Part shown: positions 1 to 13,400 of the stretch, one piece after another | Layout of the letters: each line of letters begins with the position of its first letter | Numbering within the stretch: position 1 is the stretch's first letter | Source: Theristus sp. LFF4_11 | Lineage: Eukaryota; Nematoda; Chromadorea; Monhysterida; Xyalidae | DNA length: 64,000 nt | NCBI GenBank assembly: GCA_030248135.1 | Contig: JASANC010004591.1 | Coordinates: forward strand, 158,952-222,951 | Direction: 5' to 3' | Position numbers and translations under genes: made by a program | The notes under the pieces: generated by a model | The model's database searches: none | What the model was told of the DNA's origin: nothing | The model's input: only the letters and a program-made list of their open reading frames with translations

Positions 1-2509
1 AAACGCGCACATCCGCTGGCGGCCTCTGGTGCCGCGGCGTGTGCGTCGGTCGTCCTCGTTTGAGCCGATCTCCAATCGCTCCACTGGTTTTCGTTCACGA
101 CCCGACCGGCGACACGCGTTCGCGATTTCGAGCAGCTGAATTTCACAAAAACGAAAAAAAACATTGACAAATATGCGAACCGGGATGATGAGATAAAAGT
201 AAATTCGGAGGAAGTGAGCAAAATTTGAAAAAAACGATTGTCAGATTTAGAGATGTAAAGGGCAAAATTTTTTTTTTTAATTTTGAAAAAATTTTTTTTT
301 TTTTTTTTTTATTTTTTCTTTAATGTGCCCTGAAAATGCCGTTTTTGGCATAATTTTTCGAAAGTTCAACAAAAATTTTCTTTGACTTTACCTTGTCACT
401 TAGTCTTCAACGCTGCAGGTGGTATTCTGGATTGATTTATCGACTGTTTTCAGCCTTGGTGAGTGATGATCGACTCGCGCATTGAAGTACTTGAGCGTCG
501 CAAAGGCTAGTTCAACAAATTCCGATGCCGCTAAGGTGAGATAGAAGCAGAGAACTCACATTTACGCATCGTTTTTCAGGATCTCGAAAGGTCGAAATTG
601 CACTGTCTGCCACTGCAAGCGTAACTTTTTTTTAAATATATTTGAAGCACGCCCCCCACCGATTCCGGAAACCCGAAGGTACCAAACTCCGGTGGGATTG
701 GGGAACGGACGGCTCACCATCCCGTGGAACCAATACCCTCGCCACGTGAGGGGGACAGCCTCTAAGCCCCGCTCTGTCCTGGGGGCACCAGTGATCTTAG
801 CCCGATTTCGGTTTCGGTGGCCTGCGGTCGCATGCCCCGGGAGGGGAGGGAAGCGGGGGGTGGCGCTGCTGGCTCGGCCGTGGGGTCAGCAGATCACACC
901 GGGGTGTTGTTGAAGTGTGTGCGTGGTATTTGAGGGGAGAGGCAAAACACGAGACGTGATGTCGTCGGTGGGAAAATGGGGTCGCCGAAACCAAGTCTGA
1001 AATTTTCACCCTCCTCCCATATGAGTGGGGGTCATATGGTAAGTCGGTGGCTCCTCAGATGGTGATATTCGGACTCCCTGAAAAATTCTGAACAACTTTC
1101 ATTTAAAAAAAAATTTTTTTTTAAAAGAAAAAAAATAGAAAATTTTTTTTTCTTGACATCTCTAGTCAGGTTGTGTTGACGCATGAAAGACAATAACATG
1201 CCCTGTTTGCGAGTCCAGCTACAAAATACTACCAACGTCAAACTGCCGCTCGCGCACGCTGACGCAAGCCAAAAACGAACAAAATAACAGACAACACGAA
1301 AAGAGAAAACCAAAAAAACCAAAACAGCAATCGTAAGTCCAATCACCTTTCGCGCCTCATCAGACAGTCGTTTTCGACCGGGCACGCTCCGGCCGGCTGC
1401 GGCGTCGTCTTTCGTCGCTGTTGCTGCCGCCGGTCTCGTCCGAGTGAGCGTCACGGTGACGTCATCGTCAGCAGACGACTCACCGTCGCCTCGCACCGCC
1501 GTTTCTCCTTGCCGCTCATCGTCGTCGCTCTCGTGTTTCTCGTCTTGGTCGCGACTCAGGTCTTCGTCGTCTCCGTCTGAAATGGTTTCGTTTTTGTTGC
1601 GCGTGACAATGATTCTTTCTAATGCTGTGCTTTATTGAGCACATCTGCATCTTCACAAGCAGATTGAACTGTCTCTAGCCATCAGCCTGGTGGCTGCCGC
1701 GCGCTGGCTTGCGTTTTTGCCTTTGGATCTGAGATTGGAAAAAAAGGATTGTTTTCTTCAGCGATGTGGAGTATGACAAATCGCACATGCATAGCAGATT
1801 GGTTGAATTTTTTGCTTCCAAATGAAATGTGAACGAACCAGTTGGGAGAATTTGATTATCAGTCGCTGTCGTCAAAAATTTCACCTTCAAAACCGTCCGA
1901 ATTTCAATGAAGATGTGAATTTGCCAGTTCGATCTCATTTTCTTTAGCAGATTTGATTGAAGCTGATTTTAAAGTTTTCTTTAAATCCACTTGAAAGACT
2001 TTTAACGTTTGTCCATATGATGTGATTTTGAATTCTAATTCTAAAAACCGGCAAATTGGCTTGGATATTGATGGAGGACACGCAAAAAATTAACAAATGA
2101 TCGCATTTTCAACTGATGAGCTAAATCTCGCTTGTTGCTCGGAGGGCACATGGAAAACCAACTGGCTTGGCAAGGTAAGAGAAAAGAGAAACAGAAATGA
2201 ATTGTTGTGTCCAACATGGCCGCCATCATTGTTTTGAAAAAATACGTTGAGAAGAAAATAATGAATTTAAAAAAATTTAACGTTCAACCTTGTTCCATGT
2301 CATTTTCGCCGTCGGATTGCTCGGATTCCGAGCTTTGCTCGTCGTTTTGGGCACTGCGGCGAGAGGATGAACCCGTTTTCTCCGAATTTCCGTCGTCGTC
2401 TGACTTTTCCTTGTTGTCGTTCTCATCTGAGTCAGACTTTGTCGATCCGTCGTCGTCGTCGCCTTCCTCCATCGGCTCATCCTCGTCTTCTTCACGCTCG
2501 TCGGGCGAA
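1..2509 (-). CDS. DEK-like acidic chromatin protein, partial (3' end beyond window; first exon not found)
   Basis: Three minus-strand exons join in phase: 2509-2289, 1576-1347 and 135 to beyond position 1. The first two encode a D/E/S-rich acidic stretch (SPDEREEDEDEPMEEG..., GDDEDLSRDQDEKHE...). The third, after a pyrimidine-rich acceptor, encodes SGRERKPVERLEIGS, which resembles the short basic motif (RERKxVERL) that follows the acidic N-terminus in DEK proteins of animals and plants. DEK proteins bind chromatin and alter DNA topology in the nucleus. Exon 2 could instead end earlier at a strong GTGAGT at about 1479, but only the 1346 donor keeps phase 0 into the third exon. The initiator exon was not located: an upstream exon ending in phase 2 is required. 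The SAP-like and C-terminal DEK regions would lie left of the window. Joining of the exons is fairly sure; the family name rests on one short motif and low-complexity acidity, so another acidic nuclear protein is possible. Confidence 0.45.
290..405. repeat. Copy of a subterminal transposon block in DEK-like intron
   Basis: Poly-A/T tracts are followed by a block reading CTGAAAATGCCGTTTTTGG then CATAATTTTTCGAAAGTTCA. Almost the same block lies just inside the ends of the hAT-like elements at 21647-23962, 26541-27261 and 32215-32285. It is probably a degraded element end; its limits are unclear. Confidence 0.5.
620..1035. other. GC-rich unexplained block inside intron
   Basis: A sharply GC-rich segment of about 400 bp sits within the intron between 1346 and 136 of the DEK-like gene, flanked by AT-rich DNA. 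It contains complementary patches such as CTCACCATCCCG and CGGTGGGATTGG. No protein frame with family resemblance was seen, and it is not recognisable as tRNA, 5S or a spliceosomal RNA. It could be a structured RNA or a repeat of foreign base composition. Confidence 0.35.
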
Positions 2510-4466
2510 CTGAATAATTTTTTGGGGTTTTGAAGAACTGTCTGATAAACTGACTTGATCGTTGGAATTTGCAAATGACAACAACTTTTTGCACAACAAA
2601 AAGACACCATGGTCACGGTGGCCTAAATTGTAGCACAAAAAATATTCGCGAAAAAAAATCAAGAAAAGTAGAAAACTCGGCAAAATTTTGAACGCAACAC
2701 CGAATAAACTGACTTTTCAACGCTCGACATTGGAAGTTACGACTCAATTTGATTGAAATTGCAGTTGAAACAATTTTTTCGAGAATTTTGTTGACACCTG
2801 AAACGTTGAAAACCCGGCTGCAAGTTAACTGAACACAATTTTACGAGCCAGAAATTTACAAGGGGTCCACAATGGTTTTTGACGAAAATTCGACCTCTAG
2901 GCATAAAAACACACGTAGATTACAAATCAAACGTTCATTTTGTTGGACACGCAAGCTTTTTACACGAAAAAAGCAATTTCTCAGAAGCCGGTGGTCAAAC
3001 ATGATTTTTTTATTTTTTTGGACGACGTCGACGGATCGATTTTTTAGCAAAAATTAAAGTTCTGATCAAACTTTGAGACACGAACAGCCATGAAGCAATT
3101 AAAACAAACTTAAAACAATTGTGGTTTCACTTGATTCGCTTGGAAGACGAAAATTCAGATCAAAAACACCGAAACGTCGGTACATGTTGTTTTGTTTTTT
3201 TTTCAGCGAACTTTTCAGACGGTTGTCATGTTTTTTTGTCAGCAAAGCGGCATAAAACAAATGAAACGATCGCCAAAAACTTGTTTAAATGAAGAACCGA
3301 TCAAAAAACCTTCGAAATCGGCACGCAGAATGCTGCTGAAAACACAAAAAGTCACGAAACAACATCACTTTCGTCTGTTCTTTTTCTGGACGCTTTGCTG
3401 ACCAAAAAGCATTTTACGAAACCGTGTTGCACAAAATAAACAATATCACGAGAACAATTCGTCAATTAAGTTCATTAAACTTTGGAAGAAATCAGAAAAA
3501 AACTCAATCACCAGCACAGAGTCGAGCCACGTCCGTTGGCCCGCTACCTACACTTGACTGCTACTGCTATGAGAATGAGACGGGCAAGGATTTTTATAGT
3601 CGACCAAATTGTGCACTGGGCGCGGCCATCTTGTTTTACGCGGATTCTGCGACTTTTTTGTATTTTTCTGTTGGCTCTGCACGTGACGAACTGCAAAAAC
3701 TGAACACTTTTCTGGGGAAAAATCTATTTTGCCGGTCCCCATCAGTCGGAACATTGCAGAAAAATGCGACTTTACGGTTGTGTTTCGAATTTTTGGTCAG
3801 TTTTTCTAGTGGTTTTGCTGAACTTTGATCGATATACCACGGTAATTTATGGTAACCTCGATTTTATTGTCATGAAAAAGGCACACAAAACCTTCGCTTG
3901 AACAGAAAACTACAACAGTAACACTTGATTAATTTCGGGAATGACTTCCGAAAATCACAAATCACAATCACGAGAACAACAAAAAATCAAATACGGTAGA
4001 AAAATAAACACTCCGATTTTGGCGAGCCAACAGAAAACAATAACAAGAAGTAAAAAATACTCGCTAAAAGTTTTTCAACAGTTTCACCTGTTCCGCATAC
4101 TAGCTAAAAACAAAAAGTAATCAAAAACCCGAAAACTCAAATGAGAGCAAACAACAAAGCAAGACAAGACGTGACCGAGCTATGTGGTTCCATTCCTGTT
4201 TGACAGTAATAGAAATACAGAAAATTGCACGAACTTCTTGAAAAAAAAACCAATGAAAAAATATCAAACACGAATAAAAATCTAAAAAAATGGAACCCTT
4301 CCACAAAAAAACATCAACCCCAGTGACCCACTGAAAAATCTCATGAAAAAACTTCAGAGGCAAACGTGTTGTTTTGTTTTTTTGATGTGAGCGAACAAAG
4401 CAGAAAGAAACGGTGAAAAATAAATAATGACCATGATAAGAGTTATAGAGTGGCGATACTAAATGC
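2510..4466. other. Interval between the DEK-like gene and the PDI 3' end
   Basis: No convincing exon was recognised here apart from the expected but unlocated first DEK-like exon. An 18-nt GC-rich motif containing GCGGCCATCTTG lies at 3616-3633; on the minus strand it reads AAGATGGCCGCG, a YY1-like context that includes an ATG. A short frame from that ATG does not give the splice phase needed for the DEK-like gene. The rest is AT-rich with homopolymer runs. Confidence 0.4.
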
Positions 4467-7400
4467 TCACAATTCGGTCTTCTTTTTCGACTTCTTCTTT
4501 TTACCATCGCGACTGTAACCGTTCAGTTCGTCGGTCGCTTCACGAGCGATGAACGCGACGAAATCTTTCAGATCACGACCACCGTGGTACGGCACCGGCG
4601 GTTTGCCTTTCGGCTTCCAGTAGATTGTGGGAAAACTGAAAAGAAGGCCGCAGACGATTGGAAGCTGAAAGCACTCTATGGAAGAATGTTTTTTCCGAAA
4701 ATATGGAAAGTCGATCGAATGATGAAAAGGCTCACCCTCGAACTTCATATCCGGGCGGCACGTCGTTCGCGGTCGCATCCATCTTTGCGATGATCACGTT
4801 TTCTTCGTTCAACTGAAAATAAAATTGAAAAATTTCAATCAACAACCAGTATTCAAAAAACAGATGCAGTCGAATGTGAATACTTTGGGTCCAATAAAGC
4901 ACCGTTTTTATCTACCCTTTCGGCTGCGACACGATATCACTGCTCTTAAAAGGTCATATTATGACAGAAACGCCGTTCGAAAATTTCTTCCTGATTAAAT
5001 ATTTTTCGCTAACGAACAATCACAACAATTGTCGCGTTGAGAGCCAATACAGAAGCCGTATTTTATTGGCCCGGCCCGGAGTCATGATACTAGACTGCGT
5101 GCAATAATCGAGTTGTTATTGATATAAAAATCAATCACCTTCTCGCCAAGTTCATCGTAGATGGGCGCAAGATTCTTGCAATGGCCGCACCACGGTGCGT
5201 AGAACTCTATCAGCGCGTCGCGGTCATCATTCACGAACTCTTTGAAGTTCTTCGCGACCAGCACCTGAACACGATTAAGATGTTTTTTTTGATTAACCAA
5301 AAAAACAGATTGATTCGTTTCGCATTACAATTTTCTCACAAATTTTTAGCAACTATTCCTGATGAAAATTCCAGTGTGTGAATATTGAATTGAACTGAAC
5401 ATGAACGCTTCGTGGGATTGGAATCTGGAATGTGAACCAAAATCTGCACCGCAATGTGCAGATCACTCGATCGTATCAGCAAGCACGCACCTGGGACTTG
5501 TTACATCGAACATTTTCTTTATGAGACAATTTACCACGAACAAGCTGCAGGGGTTTCTGAGATGATGTTTTTCTACACTGGAGTATCTGTATTTCAAACT
5601 GTTGACAGTTTATCTGAACAAGCTTCTCCTTAGACCACCACCAAGGTTGCTAAATGCACATACGGCACGGCACGTCACGTCACTTTAGGTCCCGCGTTAT
5701 TGCACACTACCGTTCATACCCGACGTAAGTCTCCATACGTCAGGTATAAACGGGCCTTTACTCTTCTGGTGGTAAAATAAACCAAAAGGCCCGTTTATAC
5801 CTGACGTACGCTGATGTACGTCTGCATACGTCAGGTATAAACGGGCCTTAAGATAGCCAGTAACCGATCACTGGGTGAAACAGAATTTACTGACAATTAT
5901 AGTCCGACTTGCCACATAAATGCTTGCCTACTCTTCATTAGGATAGCACAAATGTTGACAAAATAGCAGAGAATTACAAGATAAAACAGAATTTAAAGAA
6001 AGTTTTAATTTATCACGCAGCGAAAGCTTGGTAATCGCGAACTGGGCAAACAAGAATTTGTTTCGTTAATTCCAACTTTTATCTGTAAAAGTTAGACCAC
6101 TTCTTTGATAAAAGTTTTACCACTTTTACACGGTAGCACTAAACTAGATAGATACGGTATCTGTGTATTGATTGGGTGAAAATATATTTCAGTAACTCTG
6201 CTTACACCAGTAAAAAAAGGTCCCTTTCATGGTAGGCATAACCGCAATGGCCAATTACCGGGTAAAACGGATTTACCCAGGGTAAAACTGGGTAAAACCA
6301 ACTCGAAGCAGTAAAAACTTGACTGCTCTTTTTTTGATTCTATACATTTACTATAGTAACCTGCTACAGGGTAAAAACATGTTTGCCCAAAAACCAATCC
6401 AGCCTATAACTGGAAAAGCCAAGCTTGAGGTAGCACGAAACTGAAGAAAACAGTATCTTTTAAATGGGTACAAATAAATTTACCCAAAGCCTAAGTATTT
6501 ATCTGCCAAACGCTTACTCCTTCAACGGTAAAAACAAAGGTTACTGGTTACTGGGCAAAAAGGATCGATCAGTTACAGGGTAAAAACGGATTTACCCAAA
6601 AGTTATTCTATCTTGTACATCTAAAACTAGCAAAAACATGGCCACTTTCACGGTAACACAACATCAGATAGATTCGGTATTCGACTCGAAGCCGCATAAA
6701 CTTGGCTACTTTTTAAGATCGTAGCACAAGGTATACAGTTACGTAGCCGGGATAACTTATATGCTGGGTAAAAATAAATTTATCCACACTACTTCACACA
6801 ACTACATGCCTCGCATATGTAAAAGCAAAATCCCTTTTAGAGTAGGACTAAGGTAGCCGCAGTAGCTGGTTACCGGGTAAACTAGATTTATACAGTAAAC
6901 CGTTAAAGGGTAAAAACGTGTTTGCCCGAAAATTTTCTCTTAATTTGATAACGATTGGCCACTTCTGGGTAGCAGAGCGCTAACAGTATCTCTTCATTGG
7001 GTAATAAATGCATTTACCCAAAATCAGACAAAGCTTGTATATGTAAAACAATACCTGCTAACATTAGCAGTAGGATAACAGCAGTGGCTGGTTACTGGGT
7101 AAAAAAGGACTTATCAGTTACAGGGTAAAAACAAAATTGCCCAAGAACTGTTTTAGCTTGTAAATGTAAAAGCATGGATGGCTACTTTTATGGTAGCAGA
7201 AAACTAAGATAGATACGGTAACCTGTATTGGGTATAAAATAAATTTATCCAAACTTAACACGTAAAAAATAAGGTCCCTTTCTGCGGTTGTGGTGCTAAG
7301 ATAATCGCAGCAGCTAGTTTCTTGATAAAACGGATTTACTGAAAACCGACTTTAAGCGGCAGAAACTCATACTGTAAAAGCTTGCACATGTAGCCACTCT

Positions 7401-10400
7401 AACGGTAGCACGCAGCTAGATAAATCACAGCATCTCCATTAATTGGATAAAATGAATTTACCCAAACCTCGACACGATTTGCATTTGTAAAACTATTATC
7501 CATTTATTTTAATAACGGCAGGACTAACTGCTGTAGCTGGTTCTTGGGTAAAAGGAAGAATTTTTACCCAAAAATTTAAACCAACTCTTTGCAGCAAAAA
7601 CTGGTCATTGGTTTCTCAGCACAAGGCTCTACAGTACATTTACAGTAGACGGATACAGAGTAAAAAGAATTTGCACAAAAATCATTCCAGCCTTTATCTA
7701 CAAAAAACCTGGCTTTTCTTACACAACCCTAAAATCAAAATAAGCACAAGTGTGGGACTATTGGGCAAAATAAAATTCTTGAAAGATTTAGTCCAATTCG
7801 ACCAATGAAAGCTTGGCCCCGTGTAGGGTAGCACAAAGTTAATAAATGCAATGGCTGTACTAGGTGAATTAAGTTTGCTCAGTTCGACAAGTTTGCATCC
7901 ACAAAATGTTGACTGGGCTTATAATTGCACAAGATACAGTAGCTGTTTTTTTGGGTAAGTTGGTCTAGTAGAGACCCAGGCTGGTAGCTTCGCCCATTTG
8001 CGATAGCCCTGACGACTGTAGTACTTGGTTATTAGATAAAAAAGGACTAATCCTAAAAACAACAAAAGCACTGCAGCAGTCAACGCCGATCCACCAACAA
8101 TCGAGTAAATTGTAAATGCGATCAGACGCCTTCGCTCCGGAAAGTTGGCAGGCCCAGATGCTCTGCCAGCAAAACTGTTCAAATGAGCACCTGCGTCGCT
8201 AATAAATCGTGTGCATCAGTGTCTCCGGAACATCTGAGACACGAAGGAGATTCCGCCCGAGTAGAGAGAGTCCGTCTGCATCTCGATCCACAAGAAGAAA
8301 TCGCGAATGGATTGTGCAAACTACAGAAGAATCATTTTGCTGCCAACGATAACTACTTTTCGAAACAATTATTCAGAGACCGAATGTTCGATATTCTCGC
8401 AGCCGGACGAATTCCGACAAAAATAACAACGCTGATAAAAACACTTTACACTGCACAGCGTACCAGAATTGAGCATACAGTGAGCTCTCAGCAGCGTTTG
8501 AGCCGAGGACCAGCGTTAGGCAGGGAGGAGTGCTGAGCCCCGTCCCGTTCACAATTGTAATGGACAGGATAGTGCGACAGGCGCAGGCCGACTGCGAAGA
8601 CTGCTATGGCGTCACCATGCGGTGCAGCGGCATAGAGGGGCCACAGGCGGTGACTTTCAGATCACTGGAGTAAGCTGATGATGTGGTCAAACTGGCCCGC
8701 CAATGAAGCGGTAGATTCCAGAATCGATGGTGTACAACTGCCAAGTGTCGACTCGGCGGTCTACCTGGGAACCGTCATAAATGCAAACAATGACTGTTCA
8801 GATGACGTCCAGCGGCGCATCAAGCAGGTGACCTTGGCGTTCCACAGTTTGCGGCGGCTCTCTGGCGATTTCATGACGTGTCAATCCGCACAAAGGCACG
8901 AGTGTACTCGGCGTGCATCCGTTCGTCGCTGCTCTACGACTGCGAACTGTGGTCGCTGAACAATTCAACACTTAATAAAATAAAAGTGCAAGACAATCAG
9001 CGGCTTCGTTCCATCACCGGACGGGAACCCATTGGTCTGATCGCGCCACAAATAAAACTGTGCAACGTCATGCATTTAGGCCAAATGTGAACAGTTGATG
9101 CGGCGAGTCAAGGCGGAAAGTCAAGGCGACTTCAGTTGATCCAGCTGCGACGACTAGGATCCGTACGGTAGCACAAAGCAAGAGACATACAGTAGCTTTA
9201 CGGGTAAAAATGTATTTGCCCGAAAGTTACTTTACAATTGCATAAGCCTGCATGGATACAGTCACCGTTTATTGGGAAAACTGATTTGCCCAAAAGTAAA
9301 CAAAGCCTGTGGCAACATAGTTACAGTGTCTGGTGACAGGGTAAAACAGAATTATTAACCAAAATTTAATTCTAGTCACATACAAGCAAAGCTAGGCGAT
9401 TCTACGGCGCTTTGTTAGATCAATCATACAGCAGTCAGTTAATGATTAAAAACTATTGTGTATAAAATTCCAAACTTCGACCTGAAAATATTCCCCACTC
9501 TTCAAACGGGTTTGGATACACGGGATTAAACAAAAATTACCCAGTGGGGTAAAAGTTGCCAATAGTAGTAAATTGGTGAAAGTAGCTTGATCGCGGTAAC
9601 AAGAATTTGGTTAATCACAGTTTCTTCCATTTCTTTAAATCTACCTTTCGGCACGTCGGTATGGAATATATTAAGAGCTGCACTGAGATAATCATGTCTC
9701 AAAATCAAAATCCACTGGATTTTTGAATCCGGTTTGCAGGCTAAATAATAACGCAACACTAAAAAATAATGATTGTATTTATTAACTAACAGTGGCAGAG
9801 GCACGGGATATCGGCTAGTATTGATAATTATAAAGTTCGATGCACCAGTCTATCTAGTAGCACCCAATAAACTGGTCCAGTCGTCTGTAGCGCAGTGAAC
9901 TATAACACTGAGAGAATCACCCGTTACAACCAGACCGTTTTCTAATCAAGACCAGCACAAGCTATACAAAAGGAAGAAAACACAGCCCACGAATGCTGAT
10001 TGTCTGGTGGCAAACGACGTTAACGTTAAACACGTTATTATTAGTTGGTGTCAGTTTTTTGTCATGATATTCAGTTGTGTTTTGTGTGGTTATCTACTAT
10101 TATTTCTTTTTTAATAAGGTATTTTTCAAGCAGTCCAATCCAAATAACATTTTTATTGATTTTCAGTTCCGTGAGACTGTTTTTTTGAAGTACTTTCTTT
10201 TCTATAATGATTTTATTCTCAAGATGTTCAAAGAAAGATATTAGAGTTGTTACGTAGTTTGTTTGAGTTTGCTTATTAGGACGACACGACAACGACAATA
10301 ATAAAAACAGACCGAACACTGATCACAGATTATCACAGCTTATATAGCCAATATAATTACCGTATTACCTCTAATGAACCCCCATGGGGGTTTATTTCTT

Positions 10401-13400
10401 CAGCGACTTCTGCGGGTGGGGGTTTATTTTTTTGGGGGGGGGGGTATTTTTTTTGGGGGGGGGGGTATTTGGAAACCATTTTTAGGCGTGGACAAAATGG
10501 CAAAAGTACCTTCCATGGCAGGAAGGAAGTCGCAGAAACTTCTACTCTACATAGAAATTTCCTTTTACAACAACCTTTTGTACTGAAATTACCATTAACT
10601 CATCCATTTGGGGCCTTTGGTAGCACAATTTCATCATTTTCACTGCAACCAGCCACTGAATTCGCTGGGTATGTGTTTCAAACAGGTTTCCAATAATCCC
10701 CCATGGGGGATTATTTGGGGGGGGGATTATTTGGAAACTTGTCGAGGGGGTGGGTTTTTGGGGGGGGGTTAATTTTGGGGTGGTTTAATAGAGGTAATAC
10801 GGTACATGTAATTACACAGTTATCGTTGTTCCCAACTTCTCCCCAACAAGTGAAAATAATATATCACATATTTGATTGGCATTGTTGATTGTTTTGTTGA
10901 TTGGAAGATTTGTTGATTTGATTGTTTTTTGATTGTGATTTGTTGATTTGATTTGTTGATTAGAAAATTTCCTTGTGTTTTCCCTTCGTTTCGTTTCAAC
11001 CGGTTCGTTTCATCACGCGCATCATTACTATTCGTCGACGCCTCCTTCATCGCGCGGGCCGTGGTCGTACTCGTAGTCGTCCTCCTCAGCTTTGCCCACG
11101 TCGTTTGTCGCTGTTCGAGGATACTTGGCCGGTTTCTTTCGTCGGTAGATTCTAGCAATCAACTGCTTTTCTGCGTCCGACATTCTAAACTGCGGATGCC
11201 AATTTCGGAATCTTGCGAATTTTGGTGAATAGTTTTGCTGTTGATGATTTTGCTGTGGCGTGTCGTGTCGAATGAGGGAACATCGACCGGTATATTGCGT
11301 GTTCTGCTGCTGATTATTATTGTGTTGTTGGTTGATTTGATTGCTGGCGAACTGGTAGTTCTCAATCTGATTGTAATGTTGCTAATTATGACCAAACTGG
11401 TCGCTGAATTGCGGTTTGTAGTTAAAGTTTGTTTCGTGGTTTTCACGGCTCGTGTTTTGGTAATTCGGCTTGCTGCCGTTGTCTTTGTTTTCCTGCCGAC
11501 TGTGCTGTTTCTGCTTGTACTTCTCGCAGTTTTCCACGACCTGGATTTTATCCACAATTTCTCGGAAATTGAGACCCTTGAACTTCTGGTCCTCTGCTTT
11601 GCTCGACAACAACGGATCAAGCAATCCTTGCCCAAACTTGTTGATCAACGTCGTTTCGACAAACGGTATATAGTTGCCATCCGAACCGCGATAGTTATGC
11701 CCAGTGGCAAGAAGCAAATTCTCCAGACGTAGTCCGAAGGCGCGCACAGATTCTCCTTCCTGTCGCGTTGCTGTATCGAGTACGTACACGGATGTAATTG
11801 CCTCATTTCTTGGTCCATAAATAGACTCAAGGTACTTGATGGACTCCTCCAAATTTTCACACACTTCTTGTGGCTGTTGATCGAAAGCAAACAATGCGTC
11901 GTCGGACAGACACATGCAAATATGCTCGACCGCGATTTTTGGCGGTGGGTTCCACAGCTCCAGTCTGGTCTGCAGACTGTTGAACCAAGTTCGGAATTTG
12001 TGATTCTTGGCTGGGTCGAATTTTTGCCATTTTTCGGACAACAACATCATGTATGCTTTGTCATTGTCAGTGGTACCGTTGGCTACATTCTGTTTACAGC
12101 AGTGGTCATGATCAGCAGTCACCTTCTGCTGATTCTGCAGTTCGAGCATCTGACTGAACATGGTCATCATAAACTCATTTTGCTTTTGCAGCTGTTCGTA
12201 CTGTTTCTGCATTTGCTGTTGTTGTTGTATGGCCAATTAAATCAGCTGCTGTGTGACCTCGTTCTCCTCCCTGGAAATCAACCCACTGGGTACATCAGTA
12301 TTTGCCTTGGGAATGAACCCACTAGGCTCATCATTTGCCTTGGGAATGAACCCACCAGGCTCACCAATCAGGTTTTTGGCCCTGGGAATCAACCCACTGG
12401 ACTCATCATTTGCCTTGGGAATGAACCCACTAGGCTCACCAACCAATCACTAGGCTCTTAATCTAACGGTCGTGGGTTCGAGCCCCACGTTGGGCGCCAG
12501 AAAGCTATTAGAGTTGTTACGTAGTTTATTTGGGTTCGCTTATTAGGACGACACGACAACGACAATAATAAAAACAGACCGAACACTGATCACAGATTAT
12601 CACAGTTTATATAGCCAATATAATTACATGTAATTACACAGTTATCGTTGTTCCCAACTTTAAATTGATGTCTAAACTGCCTTAATTTCCGTGGATAACT
12701 TTATAACTCATATTTGTTAAAACCGTTGCATAAACGACGGTCCACGTCGGCGTCCCACTCATAATTCAATCAGTAATCGTCTACTTCCATAAATTGATAA
12801 ATAAGAAACAACAGTAAAGCCAAACAAAGTATTGTCTTTTCTTTTAATTCTACAACTCTAGACGACGTCGAAAAGACAATTTGATGCGGCGACACTGGTC
12901 CAAGAGAATCAACCGTATCTCATTCATCCGGTCACTTTACCAATTTTGAATTCCAGCGTCAAGCTTAAGACTGTTTGCTTATTGAGACGCATCATGCGCT
13001 CATTGAGACGCAGAACAATAATAATAGATAATAATACAATAAAAGTCACCAAAAGATGGCGGAAGAATAGAACTTTATGGACGTGATAATCATTATCTCT
13101 CAATTTGAAACAAATTTTCTGCGCACTCCGCAACTATCTTAGATACATTTGCTTATTTGCTGAGTGATTTTTCCGAGACCGTAGTGCTGGTTTGTTCCTT
13201 CAACTTACAACCGTATTAATTGCAGGTGACCAAACAAAGTCGTTAAACAATGATGATATTATGTCACGATAGCAGCTGCTGTAAACACTTGATGCTATTT
13301 GATTAATTGACCACATCATTTCATTTATTCAGTCCACAACTTGCTTCTAAAATATGTTTTGTTGATTTCATTTCTTTTGTTAGCTAAACAAAACAGCCGC

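Larger units (their letters stand above)
10238..12660 (-). mobile_element. Short non-autonomous LTR retrotransposon with gag-like frame
   Basis: Two nearly identical direct repeats bound the element: 12506-12660 (5' LTR, 155 bp) and 10238-10838 (3' LTR, enlarged by a 443-bp MITE). On the minus strand each LTR holds a TATA-like CTATATAA and an AATAAA. Next to the 5' LTR is a primer-binding site starting TGGCGCCCAACGTGGGGC, complementary to the 3' end of tRNA-Lys. A purine-rich tract (GGGGAGAAG) precedes the 3' LTR. Only a gag-like frame is present between them; there is no protease, reverse transcriptase or integrase, so it would depend on another element. No clear target duplication was found. 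It lies inside PDI intron 9 in the same orientation as the gene. Confidence 0.85.

Noticed and set aside
11235..12461. Plus-strand Leu/Val-rich frames
   Set aside because: Antisense to the gag-like frame of the LTR element.
12453..12499. tRNA-Lys gene
   Set aside because: Only the 3' half is present and it abuts an LTR; it is a primer-binding site.
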